This document shows positions 47,289 to 56,584 of a stretch of DNA of 64,000 nt, one piece after another (position 1 is the stretch's first letter; each line of letters starts with the position of its first letter). A program made the translations under genes and the position numbers. Where the stretch lies: the NCBI GenBank assembly GCA_030686115.1, contig CP131612.1, positions 2,108,001-2,172,000 of the forward strand. The letters are read 5' to 3'. The notes under the pieces are model-generated. The model was not told the DNA's origin, did not search any database, and saw only the letters and a program-made list of their open reading frames with translations. Source of the DNA: Psychrobacter cibarius. GTDB lineage: Bacteria > Pseudomonadota > Gammaproteobacteria > Pseudomonadales > Moraxellaceae.

Positions 47289-48392
47289 ATGACTACAACA
47301 AAACCCAAAACCCTAAAAATCGACGGCAGCACTGGCGAAGGTGGCGGACAAATCATTCGTACCGCTCTATCATTATCGATGTTGACAGGTATACCCATTG
47401 AAATGTTTAATATCCGCGCTGGGCGAGCCAAATCGGGATTGATGCGTCAGCACTTGATGTGTGTACAAGCCTCGCAGCAAATATCAAATGCCACCGTGAC
47501 AGGTGCAGTTTTGGGCAGCGCATCGTTCCGCTTTACTCCTAATACTATACAATCTGGCAATTATACGTTTGATATTGGCTCAGCAGGCAGCACCAGTCTT
47601 GTGCTGCAAACACTATTGCCAACGTTATTGTTTGCCAATACCAACACGCAAACGGTATCAACCGTAACAATAAAAGGCGGCACGCACAATCCACTCGCGC
47701 CAACCACGGACTTTTTGCAGCAAGCGTTCGTCCCTACATTAGCGAAATTGGGTATGCACGTGGGTATCGAATGCGTGCAAGCAGGGTTTGCGCCTATTGG
47801 TGGCGGCATGATTAAAGCGACGATAACGCCATTTATGCGCCATGCAAGCGCTTCACAATTTAACCTGACTAAACGCGGTAAGCTTATCGGTATAGAGCTG
47901 GTCGCGAGCGTGCTCAATCTAGAGTACGACATTTGCAAACGTGAGCTTGCCAGCGCAAAAGCATCATTGGTCGAATCGGGAATTGATGAAACGCTGATAA
48001 CCACTCATAGTCATAAATTGCAAGGCATTGGTGAAGGCAATAGCTGCTATGCACAAGTCACTCATGAGGTTTCTGACACCCAAAATCATAAAGAATATCA
48101 CTCCGAGGTGTTTACTTTACTAGGAGAAAAACGCAGCTCAGCGGAAAAGATAGTTTGTCGTTTATCAGGCTTAGTCAAACGTTATATATTTAACACCGAC
48201 TCACTGGTCGATGAATACTTAACCGATCAATTACTCTTACCCTTGACTTTAGCAGGCGGTGGCGAGTTTACCGCGCGTGTCGTTAGTAAGCACACTGAAA
48301 CCCAAGCATGGCTCATTCAGCAATTTTTGCCCGTTGAGATTAAGCTTAAAGTGATCGACGAGCAGAAAACTTTGGTACAAGTTGTCTGTTAA
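47289..48392 (+). CDS. rtcA: RNA 3'-terminal phosphate cyclase
   Basis: A 367-residue cyclase that uses ATP to convert RNA 3'-phosphate to 2',3'-cyclic phosphate. Family motifs GSTGEGGGQIIRTALSLS, GSASFRF and GGGMIKATI are present. The nucleotidyl-accepting His is probably His335 (VVSKHTETQAW). It is about 28 residues longer than E. coli RtcA. It closes the rtcB-HEPN-rtcA run. No terminator with a good T-run is seen before the next gene. Confidence 0.95.
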   Translation: MTTTKPKTLKIDGSTGEGGGQIIRTALSLSMLTGIPIEMFNIRAGRAKSGLMRQHLMCVQASQQISNATVTGAVLGSASFRFTPNTIQSGNYTFDIGSAGSTSLVLQTLLPTLLFANTNTQTVSTVTIKGGTHNPLAPTTDFLQQAFVPTLAKLGMHVGIECVQAGFAPIGGGMIKATITPFMRHASASQFNLTKRGKLIGIELVASVLNLEYDICKRELASAKASLVESGIDETLITTHSHKLQGIGEGNSCYAQVTHEVSDTQNHKEYHSEVFTLLGEKRSSAEKIVCRLSGLVKRYIFNTDSLVDEYLTDQLLLPLTLAGGGEFTARVVSKHTETQAWLIQQFLPVEIKLKVIDEQKTLVQVVC

Positions 48393-48599
48393 AATCACGC
48401 CACTAGCAACATTAACAGTAGCACTCTGTTACCCAATTACTGCTATGCAGTGATATCATATGTGTATGATGTAGGCGATAAATCTGAGCGCTTTGTCAGT
48501 GTCTAACAATAATGGTCATAAGAGGGTGGTTTTTACCCTACTCTCTCTTTAAATCATTGTCACCTTTTTAATATTTATGTATTACTGTTGAGTGTAGCC

Positions 48600-50402
48600 A
48601 TGCCCCAATCTCGTACCAATCTAAATCCTGAACCTAAAACCAACTCTCCGTATTTGGTCGGCTTATTGCTGCGTTATAGCACCTTTGGCGCTGCTATATT
48701 AATATTTTTAGCAGGTCTACTATTGCTAAATTGGTGGTTAATTATTCTCGGTGGGTTTGGGGTATGCTTGGGGATTTATGACGTCATACAATCAAAGCAT
48801 GCTATTTTGAAAAACTATCCCGTTGCCGGACATATTCGTTATGTGCTTGAAGACTTTCGTCCTGAAATTCGTCAATATTTACTAGAAAATGATAAAGAGC
48901 AAGTACCGTTTTCACGCCAGCAGCGGGCGCTAATTTACCAACGTGCTAAGAACGTCAGCGACACCAATGCCTTTGGTACGTTAGATAATTTATACACCAA
49001 TGGTAAAGAATGGTTTTTACAATCAGCGATTAGCCAACCTTTAGAAAACAAAGATTTTCGTATTATGGTTGGCGGTGAGCGTTGTCAGCAGCCCCATGAT
49101 ATGTCGGTATTTAATATATCGGCGATGAGCTTTGGCAGCTTATCGGCTAACGCGATTATGGCGCTCAATCAAGGCGCAAAAATGGGCGGCTTTACTCATG
49201 ATACGGGTGAAGGGGCTATCAGCCCTTATCATCGCAAGTTCGGTGGTGATTTGATTTGGGAGCTAGGTACAGGGTATTTTGGTTGCCGTGATGATAGTGG
49301 CAATTTTGACCCGCAGTCTTTTGCCGAAAAAGCGGTTGATCCACAAGTAAAAATGATTGAAATCAAATTATCTCAAGGGGCAAAACCTGGTAAAGGTGGC
49401 GTGCTACCCGCGGAGAAAATCACCCAAGAAATCGCTGATACCCGTCAAGTACCGACAGGTCAAGATTGTGTGTCGCCCTCGTCGCATACCGCCTTTAGTA
49501 CCCCGCGAGAATTGGTGGCTTTTTGGCAACAACTGCGCGAGTTATCAGGCGGCAAACCTGTGGGCTTCAAACTTTGTGTTGGTCAGCCTTGGCAGTTTAT
49601 GGCCATTGTGAAAGCCATGATCGAAACCGATAACTACCCTGATTTCATCGTCATCGATGGCGCAGAAGGTGGTACTGGCGCGGCGCCTGTCGAATTCATG
49701 GACAATGTCGGCATGCCGATGGTTGAAGGGTTTTTATTAATACACAATACTTTAGTCGGCGCAGGCATTCGCGATAAAATCAAACTTGGTGTGAGCGGTA
49801 AAATCGTCTCTGGTTTCGATATTGCTCGTATGATTGCCTTGGGCGCAGACTGGTGTAATTCAGCGCGCGGCTTTATGTTTGCTGTTGGCTGTATTCAGTC
49901 ACGTTCGTGCCATACCAACACTTGCCCGACTGGCGTTGCCACCCAAGACCCGTATCGTCAAAAAGCGCTGGATGTACCAAGCAAAGCTGAGCGCGTCGCA
50001 AGCTTCCATAAAAACACCCTAAAATCCCTAGCCAGTATCGTTGGCGCGGTCGGCTTACAACACCCAAGCCAATTACAACCGTATCATATCGCGCGCCGCC
50101 TCGATGATGGGCAGATAAAACTATTATCGAAGTTCTTTTATTTTACGGATAAGGGAGCGCTACTCAATAATAGCGCCCGCGCAGATGTATTTAATCAGAT
50201 GTGGGTAATGGCGAACCCAGATAGCTTTTTAGCCAATGATGACGCCCTCATTGCTTATAATAAAGACTCACGGGATAAAGGTAGAGAAACCACCACATCG
50301 GTGGAACAGAGCCTTGGCAACTTTGCGAGTATCACTGGCGGTGGGCAGTTAATCGGTAACGTCAACAATACTTTTCGCGAATTTCCGCCTAGCAGTGATT
50401 AA
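48600..50402 (+). CDS. FMN-binding glutamate synthase family protein
   Basis: A 600-residue protein. Two N-terminal membrane segments lie at about 22-62 (FGAAILIFLAGLLLLNWWLI), followed by a glutamate-synthase alpha-barrel with FMN (SAMSFGSLSANAIMALNQGA, KPGKGGVLPAEKI, DGAEGGTGAAP) and a cysteine set for a 3Fe-4S cluster (VGCIQSRSCHTNTCPTGV). It lacks the glutamine amidotransferase domain of GltB. Function of these membrane-anchored GOGAT-like proteins is not known. ATG 48600 is preferred to an in-frame TTG 12 bases upstream. Confidence 0.88.
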   Translation: MPQSRTNLNPEPKTNSPYLVGLLLRYSTFGAAILIFLAGLLLLNWWLIILGGFGVCLGIYDVIQSKHAILKNYPVAGHIRYVLEDFRPEIRQYLLENDKEQVPFSRQQRALIYQRAKNVSDTNAFGTLDNLYTNGKEWFLQSAISQPLENKDFRIMVGGERCQQPHDMSVFNISAMSFGSLSANAIMALNQGAKMGGFTHDTGEGAISPYHRKFGGDLIWELGTGYFGCRDDSGNFDPQSFAEKAVDPQVKMIEIKLSQGAKPGKGGVLPAEKITQEIADTRQVPTGQDCVSPSSHTAFSTPRELVAFWQQLRELSGGKPVGFKLCVGQPWQFMAIVKAMIETDNYPDFIVIDGAEGGTGAAPVEFMDNVGMPMVEGFLLIHNTLVGAGIRDKIKLGVSGKIVSGFDIARMIALGADWCNSARGFMFAVGCIQSRSCHTNTCPTGVATQDPYRQKALDVPSKAERVASFHKNTLKSLASIVGAVGLQHPSQLQPYHIARRLDDGQIKLLSKFFYFTDKGALLNNSARADVFNQMWVMANPDSFLANDDALIAYNKDSRDKGRETTTSVEQSLGNFASITGGGQLIGNVNNTFREFPPSSD

Positions 50403-50474
50403 GAAATAGCGATTAAAAATCCGTGAGCCCTGACTATTTATATCTCACTCCATACTATAAAAGATATATCATTG

Positions 50475-51290
50475 ATGCCAAATTTCGCTCTTCCCTTACC
50501 TTTAGGAGCAGTCGCCCTACTCTTGCTAAGTGTCAGTGCTTGCCAACCGATAAGCACTGATGCTGCTGACAGCGAGATACAAAAATGGTCGTGTCAGACT
50601 CAAGATGCACCATTTTCTTATAGTGTTTGTAGCATTGATGCTGAAGCTTTGACGGATGGCCGCTATTCATTGAAATTGTTTTGGCAGCAGCCTGATAGTA
50701 CGAAATCGTTACTCACCTTTGAGACGTTATTAGCCACATTGCCCTCAAATCAAGCGCTGAGCTTTGCTATGAATGCAGGTATGTACAATGAGAACTATGC
50801 ACCGATTGGTTATACCATCATTGATGGTGAAGAGATCAAATCGCTAAATCTCAAAGAAGGCGGTGGCAATTTTCACTTATTACCCAACGGCGTGATGTGG
50901 TGGGATAAATTGGGCAACGTGCAAATTACGGAAAGCAACGCCTTAAACGAGCAGCTTAACAGCGGCGAAGCGAAGCCTTGGTATGCCACCCAATCAGGTC
51001 CTATGTTGGTTATCAATAACGAGATACATCCACAGTTTAATCCTGATAGCACCTCATTCAAGATTCGTAATGGCGCAGGTGTTTGCGATGACGGCCACAT
51101 AAAATTTGTCAATAGCGATGAGCCGGTGACATTTTATCAATTTGCATCGTTATTTAAGAATGACTTAAACTGTCCGAATGCTCTGTTTTTAGATGGCGGG
51201 ATTGCGTCAGCATTATATGCGCCCAGCATTGATAAGCATGATAAAAAAGAGATGGGTGTGATGGTTGGATTGGTTGAAAATAAAGATTAG
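50475..51290 (+). CDS. Phosphodiester glycosidase-like (DUF2233) lipoprotein
   Basis: A 271-residue lipoprotein. The signal sequence ends in a lipobox (LLLSVSAC, Cys at about 23). The remaining part matches the DUF2233/NAGPA phosphodiester glycosidase domain (AMNAGMYNENYAPIGYTI, ATQSGPMLVINNEIHPQF, CPNALFLDGGIASALY). Related enzymes cleave sugar phosphodiesters. Substrate unknown. It converges on hmp with a shared terminator. Confidence 0.82.
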   Translation: MPNFALPLPLGAVALLLLSVSACQPISTDAADSEIQKWSCQTQDAPFSYSVCSIDAEALTDGRYSLKLFWQQPDSTKSLLTFETLLATLPSNQALSFAMNAGMYNENYAPIGYTIIDGEEIKSLNLKEGGGNFHLLPNGVMWWDKLGNVQITESNALNEQLNSGEAKPWYATQSGPMLVINNEIHPQFNPDSTSFKIRNGAGVCDDGHIKFVNSDEPVTFYQFASLFKNDLNCPNALFLDGGIASALYAPSIDKHDKKEMGVMVGLVENKD

Positions 51291-51361
51291 GCGATGTATT
51301 TGTTTTTAAAGATGTATCCATTTTTAAAATAGTGATAAAAATAAGATAAATTGCACTGAAT

Positions 51362-51403
51362 AAAAAGCACTTGAGACGACTTTGTCATCCAAGTGCTTTT
51401 TTT
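51362..51403. terminator. Bidirectional intrinsic terminator
   Basis: AAAAAGCACTTG (51362-51373) pairs with CAAGTGCTTTTT (51390-51401), a 12-bp stem with T- and A-tracts. It separates the convergent lipoprotein and hmp genes. Confidence 0.9.
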
Positions 51404-51440
51404 ATTAATAGCAACAGTTAATGGCTAACAATAGCTAAAA

Positions 51441-52637
51441 TTAGCCGCCCAAACTCATCTTGGGACCAAACGGTTCATAATGAACGCTATCGACGCCATG
51501 ATCTAGCGTCACTAGCCCATCGATCATGCTTTCCATAAATGGCATCGAGCCACAGACATAAATATCAGCAGGCTTAGGTAATTGAGCAAGCCACGCCTCA
51601 TCTAATAGTTGTCCAGACTCAAAATAGAAGACATGCTTTTCTACAGTCTCAGCCTTTTCTAACAGCGTCTCCACTTCAGTATTGAAAGCGTGATGCACAT
51701 CATTTTGGCAAGCATAAACCCAGATAATAGGTCGTTTTGGATTGGCTAATACTTGTGCCTCCAACATAGATAGCACAGGGGTTACACCAACACCAGCACT
51801 CATCAATACTAGCGGAATCTCATTTTGCTGTACCAAGTCTTGATTGAGCGCAAAGTCACCTGCTGGTGCCGATAATAAAACCGTGTCACCCACTTCTAAT
51901 TGGTCGTGCATATAGTTAGAGACCAAACCATGATGCTCATTGCGGTTATCGCGTCTGACCGCAAACTGAATGCCTGCATCGGTACTAGCAGAGTACAAAG
52001 AGTAATGACGTAGCGCAACATGGTCACTGTCTTTTGGATCTGTTTTCACTGTGATGTACTGACCTGCGGTTAAAGTCAATTTGCTCAGGTCGATCTCTTG
52101 ATGACTTTCTGCATTATCCTTGGCTGGTACAACTGTAAAGGCCGCAATATCGGTAGCAGCTGCTACCTTTTTAGTCACTACAAAAGGCGCAAAACCCTGC
52201 CACATCGCCTCCTCATACATGCCATGTTCAATCTGGATAAATACTGAGGCAATCTCATCATAAGCTTCAGTCCAAGCATCGATGATATCGTCATTGGCAG
52301 CCTCCCCCAGCACTTCCTTGATTGCACCGATTAAATGCTTACCAACGATAGGATAATGCTCAGGCAAAATCTGTAGAGCACGATGCTTATGGCTGATTTG
52401 CGTGACCTGTGGCAATAACGTCGCCAATTTATCCAAGTGCTTAGCAGCGGCTAACACGGTCGTCGCTAGAGCCGTCTGTTGACGACCCAATTTTTGATTG
52501 GTTTCGTTAAAGATGTCCAACAGCTCAGGATGCTCTTCAAACATATTTTTATAAAACACCGTGGTGATTGCCGTTCCATGCTCTTCAAGGACGGGAACAG
52601 TTGCGGTGACGATTTCTAAAGTCTTTGGTGAAGCCAT
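51441..52637 (-). CDS. hmp: Flavohemoprotein, nitric oxide dioxygenase
   Basis: A 398-residue Hmp that oxidises NO to nitrate with O2 and NAD(P)H. The globin domain has Tyr29, Gln53 and proximal His85 (ISHKHRALQI), as in E. coli Hmp. The FAD domain (LRHYSLYSAS) and NAD domain (SAGVGVTPVLSML) follow. The start at 52637 (MASPKTLEI) is chosen over an upstream in-frame start, with GAGAGA before it. An NsrR-like box at 52901-52923 lies 264 bases upstream. Confidence 0.96.
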   Translation of the reverse strand: MASPKTLEIVTATVPVLEEHGTAITTVFYKNMFEEHPELLDIFNETNQKLGRQQTALATTVLAAAKHLDKLATLLPQVTQISHKHRALQILPEHYPIVGKHLIGAIKEVLGEAANDDIIDAWTEAYDEIASVFIQIEHGMYEEAMWQGFAPFVVTKKVAAATDIAAFTVVPAKDNAESHQEIDLSKLTLTAGQYITVKTDPKDSDHVALRHYSLYSASTDAGIQFAVRRDNRNEHHGLVSNYMHDQLEVGDTVLLSAPAGDFALNQDLVQQNEIPLVLMSAGVGVTPVLSMLEAQVLANPKRPIIWVYACQNDVHHAFNTEVETLLEKAETVEKHVFYFESGQLLDEAWLAQLPKPADIYVCGSMPFMESMIDGLVTLDHGVDSVHYEPFGPKMSLGG

Positions 52638-52900
52638 ACTGTCTCTCTTATTAGTACCAATTCCAAAACATATGAGGAGCGCTGTCAAACTCGTTTAGTC
52701 TACTGAATGTAGTACTTGCACGCGCTTTTTTGCTACTAAAATGATTGGAAATGGCATAAGTTCATTACATTGATTGGTTGGTTGGTTGATTTACATATGA
52801 AAAATGAAGTGCTTAAATAAGTAACGACGACTGATTTTTACAAACAATTATCAAATTCTTGTCATCAAATTTTTTGCCGAACCAGTCAAAACGCCTCTAG

Positions 52901-52923
52901 AAGATTCATTTAAAATGAATGTT
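52901..52923. promoter_or_regulatory. NsrR-like nitric-oxide-responsive site upstream of hmp
   Basis: Arms AAGATTCATTT and AAATGAATGTT flank a central A. Compared with the NsrR consensus (AAGATGCATTT n AAATGCATCTT) 19 of 22 positions agree. NsrR represses hmp in many gammaproteobacteria. The site is 264 bases from the hmp start, so the promoter must lie well upstream, with a long leader. Confidence 0.6.
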
Positions 52924-52982
52924 ATCATATTTTGCTGCTTATACCAATGCCGTGTGACTGCAAAACTGATTATTTTCGACAA

Positions 52983-53018
52983 AAAAGCAGCCGCTATGCT
53001 GTCATAACGGCTGCTTTT
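52983..53018 (-). terminator. Intrinsic terminator after the MoxR/VWA unit
   Basis: AAAAGCAGCCG (52983-52993) pairs with CGGCTGCTTTT (53008-53018). The stem also extends inward, with TATG (52995-52998) pairing CATA (53003-53006). The A-tract supplies U's leftward. It separates the VWA gene from the hmp control region. Confidence 0.85.
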
Positions 53019-53082
53019 ATCAGAAAATATAGGGATTAACAGGTTTTATAAATTAGGGCGTATCTTTATCCAAACGTCAAAA

Positions 53083-54306
53083 TTAACGCGCTAGATAGTT
53101 GGTCATCTCTTCTATCCCATGTAAAGTCATCGGATACATTTTATTGTCGAATAGTTTCTTAATTTCAACGATGGTTTGGGTATATTGCCAGTACGCTGGA
53201 TCTTCAGGGTTGAGCCAAGCGACTTTATCGAAATGCGCGAGCACCCGCTTGAGCCAAACAATACCCGCCTCATTGTTCATATATTCAACGCTGCCACCAA
53301 CTGTCATCAGCTCATATGGCGACATTGAGGCATCACCGACGAAGATAACGCGATACTCGCGACCGTATTTGTTGAGCAGTTCATACGTTGGCATGGGGGC
53401 ACTATGGCGACGATCATTGTCCTTCCAAACATAGTCATAAAGACAGTTATGAAAGTAAAAAAACTCTAAGGTTTTAAATTCATTTCTAGCCGCTGAAAAT
53501 AGCTTTTCTAAGGCTTCAACATGAACATCCATACTGCCGCCCACATCGAACAGCATCAGTACTTTGACGCGATTGCGGCGCTCAGCTTGCATATGGATAT
53601 CGAGCACGCCTTTTTTGGCGGTGCGCTTAATGGTTTCGTGAATATCTAGCTCATCGGCGCTGCCGGTACGGGCAAACTGGCGCAAGTTTCGTAGTGCCAT
53701 TTGGATTTGACGGGTACCAAGCTGATTGTCATCATCGAGATTGCGATATTTACGCTGCTCCCAGACTTTAGCAGCGCTACGTTTACGCGACTCACCGCCA
53801 ACGCGCACGCCTTCTGGATGGTCACCATAGGCACCAAATGGTGATGTGCCGCCAGTGCCGACCCATTTACTACCGCCTTGATGACGCTCTTTTTGTTCTT
53901 TCAGACGCTCTTCTAGCGCTTTCATTAGCTCCTCTAATGAACCGTATTTCTTTAGCAAGCGCCGCTGCTCTTCGGTCAGATTTTTTGGATCAAGCTTTAA
54001 CTCCAGCCACTCTTTAGGAATGTCCGTCAACTTTGCGAGCAGCTCATCCATATCAAGGCTGTCGACACCCTCAAAATAATCTGCCATGGCACGGTCAAAT
54101 TTATCAAAGTGACGCTCGTCTTTGACCATACAAAGCCGAATCAGTCGATACATATCCTCGCGACTGCCAAAGGTAGACAGCTCGGGGTTTTCAGGATGCG
54201 GCTGCATCATCAGCCCTTGATCTAACGCAGCATTTAGGTCAAGCAGCTCACGCGTACTGACTGGCACGCCGTAAGTACGCAAGGTATAGAACAATTTGAT
54301 AAACAT
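53083..54306 (-). CDS. VWA domain (CoxE-like) protein
   Basis: A 407-residue protein with a C-terminal von Willebrand A domain whose metal site reads FDVGGSMDVH (DxGxS). The first part (TRELLDLNAALDQGLM) and the Lys/Gln/Gly-rich linker fit the CoxE-like group. Such proteins work with the MoxR AAA+ ATPase of the neighbouring gene to remodel or activate target proteins. The target here is not indicated; no cox, mox or similar genes are nearby. The downstream end has a terminator at 52983. Confidence 0.9.
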   Translation of the reverse strand: MFIKLFYTLRTYGVPVSTRELLDLNAALDQGLMMQPHPENPELSTFGSREDMYRLIRLCMVKDERHFDKFDRAMADYFEGVDSLDMDELLAKLTDIPKEWLELKLDPKNLTEEQRRLLKKYGSLEELMKALEERLKEQKERHQGGSKWVGTGGTSPFGAYGDHPEGVRVGGESRKRSAAKVWEQRKYRNLDDDNQLGTRQIQMALRNLRQFARTGSADELDIHETIKRTAKKGVLDIHMQAERRNRVKVLMLFDVGGSMDVHVEALEKLFSAARNEFKTLEFFYFHNCLYDYVWKDNDRRHSAPMPTYELLNKYGREYRVIFVGDASMSPYELMTVGGSVEYMNNEAGIVWLKRVLAHFDKVAWLNPEDPAYWQYTQTIVEIKKLFDNKMYPMTLHGIEEMTNYLAR

Positions 54307-54387
54307 AAAAGTCGCATCACTTATTGGCTGATCTAGTTATGAGTTGGACTGCTTCATTAGCGTCAATGATGACAAACGAGCTGTTGC

Positions 54388-55251
54388 TTAACGACGCATC
54401 ATATTGGCAAAACGCTGCAATAAACTCACATCGGCTTCGTTTTTCAGTAGCGCACCATATAACGGCGGAATAGACTTCTCACCGCGCAAGTTTTCTTCTA
54501 ACTCTGCTTGAGCCATATCATCAGCCAATAACAGCGTCAGCCAATCGACCAATTCTGAGGTTGATGGTGGCTTTTTAAGCCCTTGGACATTACGCAGTTT
54601 ATAAAAAATATCCAGCGCATCATTGACCAATTTTTCTTGGATATTAGGGAAATGAACGTCGATGATTTGACGCATGGTTTCTTCTTCTGGGAAGTCAATA
54701 TAATGGAAGAAGCAACGACGCAAGAAAGCATCGGGCAACTCTTTTTCATTGTTTGAAGTGATAATGACCACAGGACGCTGCGCAGCAGTGATGGTTTCTC
54801 CCGTCTCATAGACATAAAAAGACATTTTATCAAGCTCATGCAGCAAGTCATTTGGGAACTCGATATCGGCTTTATCAATTTCATCAATCAACAACACACT
54901 ACGCTCGTTACTGGTAAATGCCTCCCATAGCTTGCCGGGTTTGATATAATTGCCAATCTCATAAACCTTATCATCACCCAGTTGCGAGTCACGCAAGCGC
55001 GATACGGCATCGTACTCATACAACCCTTGCTCCGCTTTGGTGGTTGACTTAATGTGCCATGTAATCAGCGGCATCCCTAAGCTTTCAGCGACCTCCTCCG
55101 CCAATAATGTCTTACCGGTGCCCGGCTCGCCTTTAATCAATAGTGGTTTTTGTAACGTCATCGCGGCGTTGACCGCCAACTGCAAATCGTCAGTGGCAAT
55201 ATAATTTTGCGTACCAGTAAAGCTTTTTTTCGTTTTATCAGTCGTGCTCAT
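54388..55251 (-). CDS. MoxR-family AAA+ ATPase
   Basis: A 287-residue AAA+ ATPase. Walker A is GEPGTGKTLLAEEVA, Walker B is LLIDEIDKAD, and sensor I is VIITSNNEKELPDAFLRRC. It is the partner of the VWA protein downstream on the same strand (gap about 80 bases). The start at 55251 (MSTTDK) is preferred to a TTG six bases upstream. Confidence 0.93.
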   Translation of the reverse strand: MSTTDKTKKSFTGTQNYIATDDLQLAVNAAMTLQKPLLIKGEPGTGKTLLAEEVAESLGMPLITWHIKSTTKAEQGLYEYDAVSRLRDSQLGDDKVYEIGNYIKPGKLWEAFTSNERSVLLIDEIDKADIEFPNDLLHELDKMSFYVYETGETITAAQRPVVIITSNNEKELPDAFLRRCFFHYIDFPEEETMRQIIDVHFPNIQEKLVNDALDIFYKLRNVQGLKKPPSTSELVDWLTLLLADDMAQAELEENLRGEKSIPPLYGALLKNEADVSLLQRFANMMRR

Positions 55252-55671
55252 AATCAAGTCTCAGTTATTGTTATAGATTAGGGCTATCAAGAGCCAGGAA
55301 AGAATTAAAGGCAATTGATGGCAAATAAATAATCATTTAGATTAGCACAGCATGATTGATTGCCAAAATACTCATGCGTTCGCAGTTGTTGAAAAACAAT
55401 AGATGCCTTGAACGCCTTTTGACGGTTGGTCGGCACAGTCATAAAACATTTTTTCATAAAAAAAGACACGCATGGTGTCTTTTTTATGGTGCTTTTCATT
55501 CACAATATTTTTATTGATAGCGTCTTTTATGTAGCCACTATGAACCTAAAGCACAGATCCAACCATCGCTAGCAAAACTTTAATATCACTTTACTGACGT
55601 CATTTTTCTGATGACACTTTGTTAATATTAATTTACTACTTATCAAGCTTTTCCATATTAGGCTTTTTAGC
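55252..55671. other. 420-base region with terminator
   Basis: No gene is seen. A terminator at 55459-55485 (AAAAAAGACAC pairs with GTGTCTTTTTT, loop GCATG) ends the membrane-protein transcript leftward. The rest presumably holds the moxR promoter, not clearly identified. Confidence 0.6.
55459..55485 (-). terminator. Intrinsic terminator of the small membrane-protein gene
   Basis: AAAAAAGACAC (55459-55469) pairs with GTGTCTTTTTT (55475-55485). The stem is A/T flanked, so it can work in both directions. Confidence 0.8.
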
Positions 55672-56277
55672 TCAACTACTGTCTTTTTTTAAGCTAACGT
55701 CTGCTTTAGGATTAGCCGCTAAAGGCGTTTTATTCGACGGTTCAGCCACAGTGGCTTGGTCGGTTAAAGTCGTGCCTTCTGTCAAATAATTGCCAGTCGT
55801 CAGCTGCATGGTCGCTTGTGTATCTTCTGCGGTACGACTACGCGCTTTGTCTAGACTTGACTCAAAAGCACCGCGAATAAGCTGCCAGACGAAGCCCACA
55901 AACAAGCCAACCACTAACACGACGAGTATCGGCAGCATATTGGTAATCGCGCCAGCCGTGTCCTTCATCATAATCGCATAAACCACGGCGATACTAGCAG
56001 GGGCAATCACACTTGGATCGCCAAGGGCAGTACCTGGTGCCAATAACACAGCAAACAATATCATCCAACTCATACCGCCCAACGGCCGCGGCAGCATACG
56101 AGCGACCAGCAACCACAATACCAACACAATAACGACACCACCCAAATACGCGTACATCGGTAAGTCTGCGGGTGGCACGTCTTTTACCAGCTGTCCCCAC
56201 CAAATAGCAATTTCGCCGAGAATATCACTAATGGCTTCCAGCGGTAAGCTGTTTATAATACCTTTTAACCAGTCCAT
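55672..56277 (-). CDS. Multi-pass membrane protein of unknown function
   Basis: A 201-residue protein with about four hydrophobic segments: 42-62 (YAYLGGVVIVLVLWLLVARM), 68-88 (GGMSWMILFAVLLAPGTALG), 92-108 (SVIAPASIAVVYAIMM) and 112-135 (AITNMLPILVVLVVGLFVGF). The C-terminal 60 residues are hydrophilic and Thr-rich, probably cytoplasmic. I do not recognise the family. It precedes the MoxR/VWA unit on the same strand but is separated from it by a terminator. Confidence 0.65.
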   Translation of the reverse strand: MDWLKGIINSLPLEAISDILGEIAIWWGQLVKDVPPADLPMYAYLGGVVIVLVLWLLVARMLPRPLGGMSWMILFAVLLAPGTALGDPSVIAPASIAVVYAIMMKDTAGAITNMLPILVVLVVGLFVGFVWQLIRGAFESSLDKARSRTAEDTQATMQLTTGNYLTEGTTLTDQATVAEPSNKTPLAANPKADVSLKKDSS

Positions 56278-56584
56278 GCGTGTGTAGTTACCTGCGTTTA
56301 TAAATTGTGCAGCGCGTTTACGCGCTTAACGATAGACAGTGTGCTATTTCAACGAACCATAATATCGAATACATTATCGTCAAAAGCAATTAAGACATAA
56401 GCACTTGAAAAACGACCTTTTGCCTCGCCACGTATTTTTTGTCTTGTCACTCATATAGCCTGCTAGTTTATCACGACTTTCTACCAAAATGCATGAGCGC
56501 AAATGTGTCGTAAACTTTTTCTTGCTGGCTGTCATGCAACATAGTCAAAAGAGGCTGATTAAAAACTCGCTTCAAAAATACCCA
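56278..56584. other. 307-base gap, no gene seen
   Basis: A perfect GC-rich palindrome AGCGCGT-TT-ACGCGCT (56311-56326) stands 34 bases before the membrane-protein start and may be an operator. I see nothing else. Confidence 0.4.

Noticed and set aside
56311..56326. GC-rich palindrome as a terminator
   Set aside because: No T-run and it is upstream of a gene start, so at most an operator.
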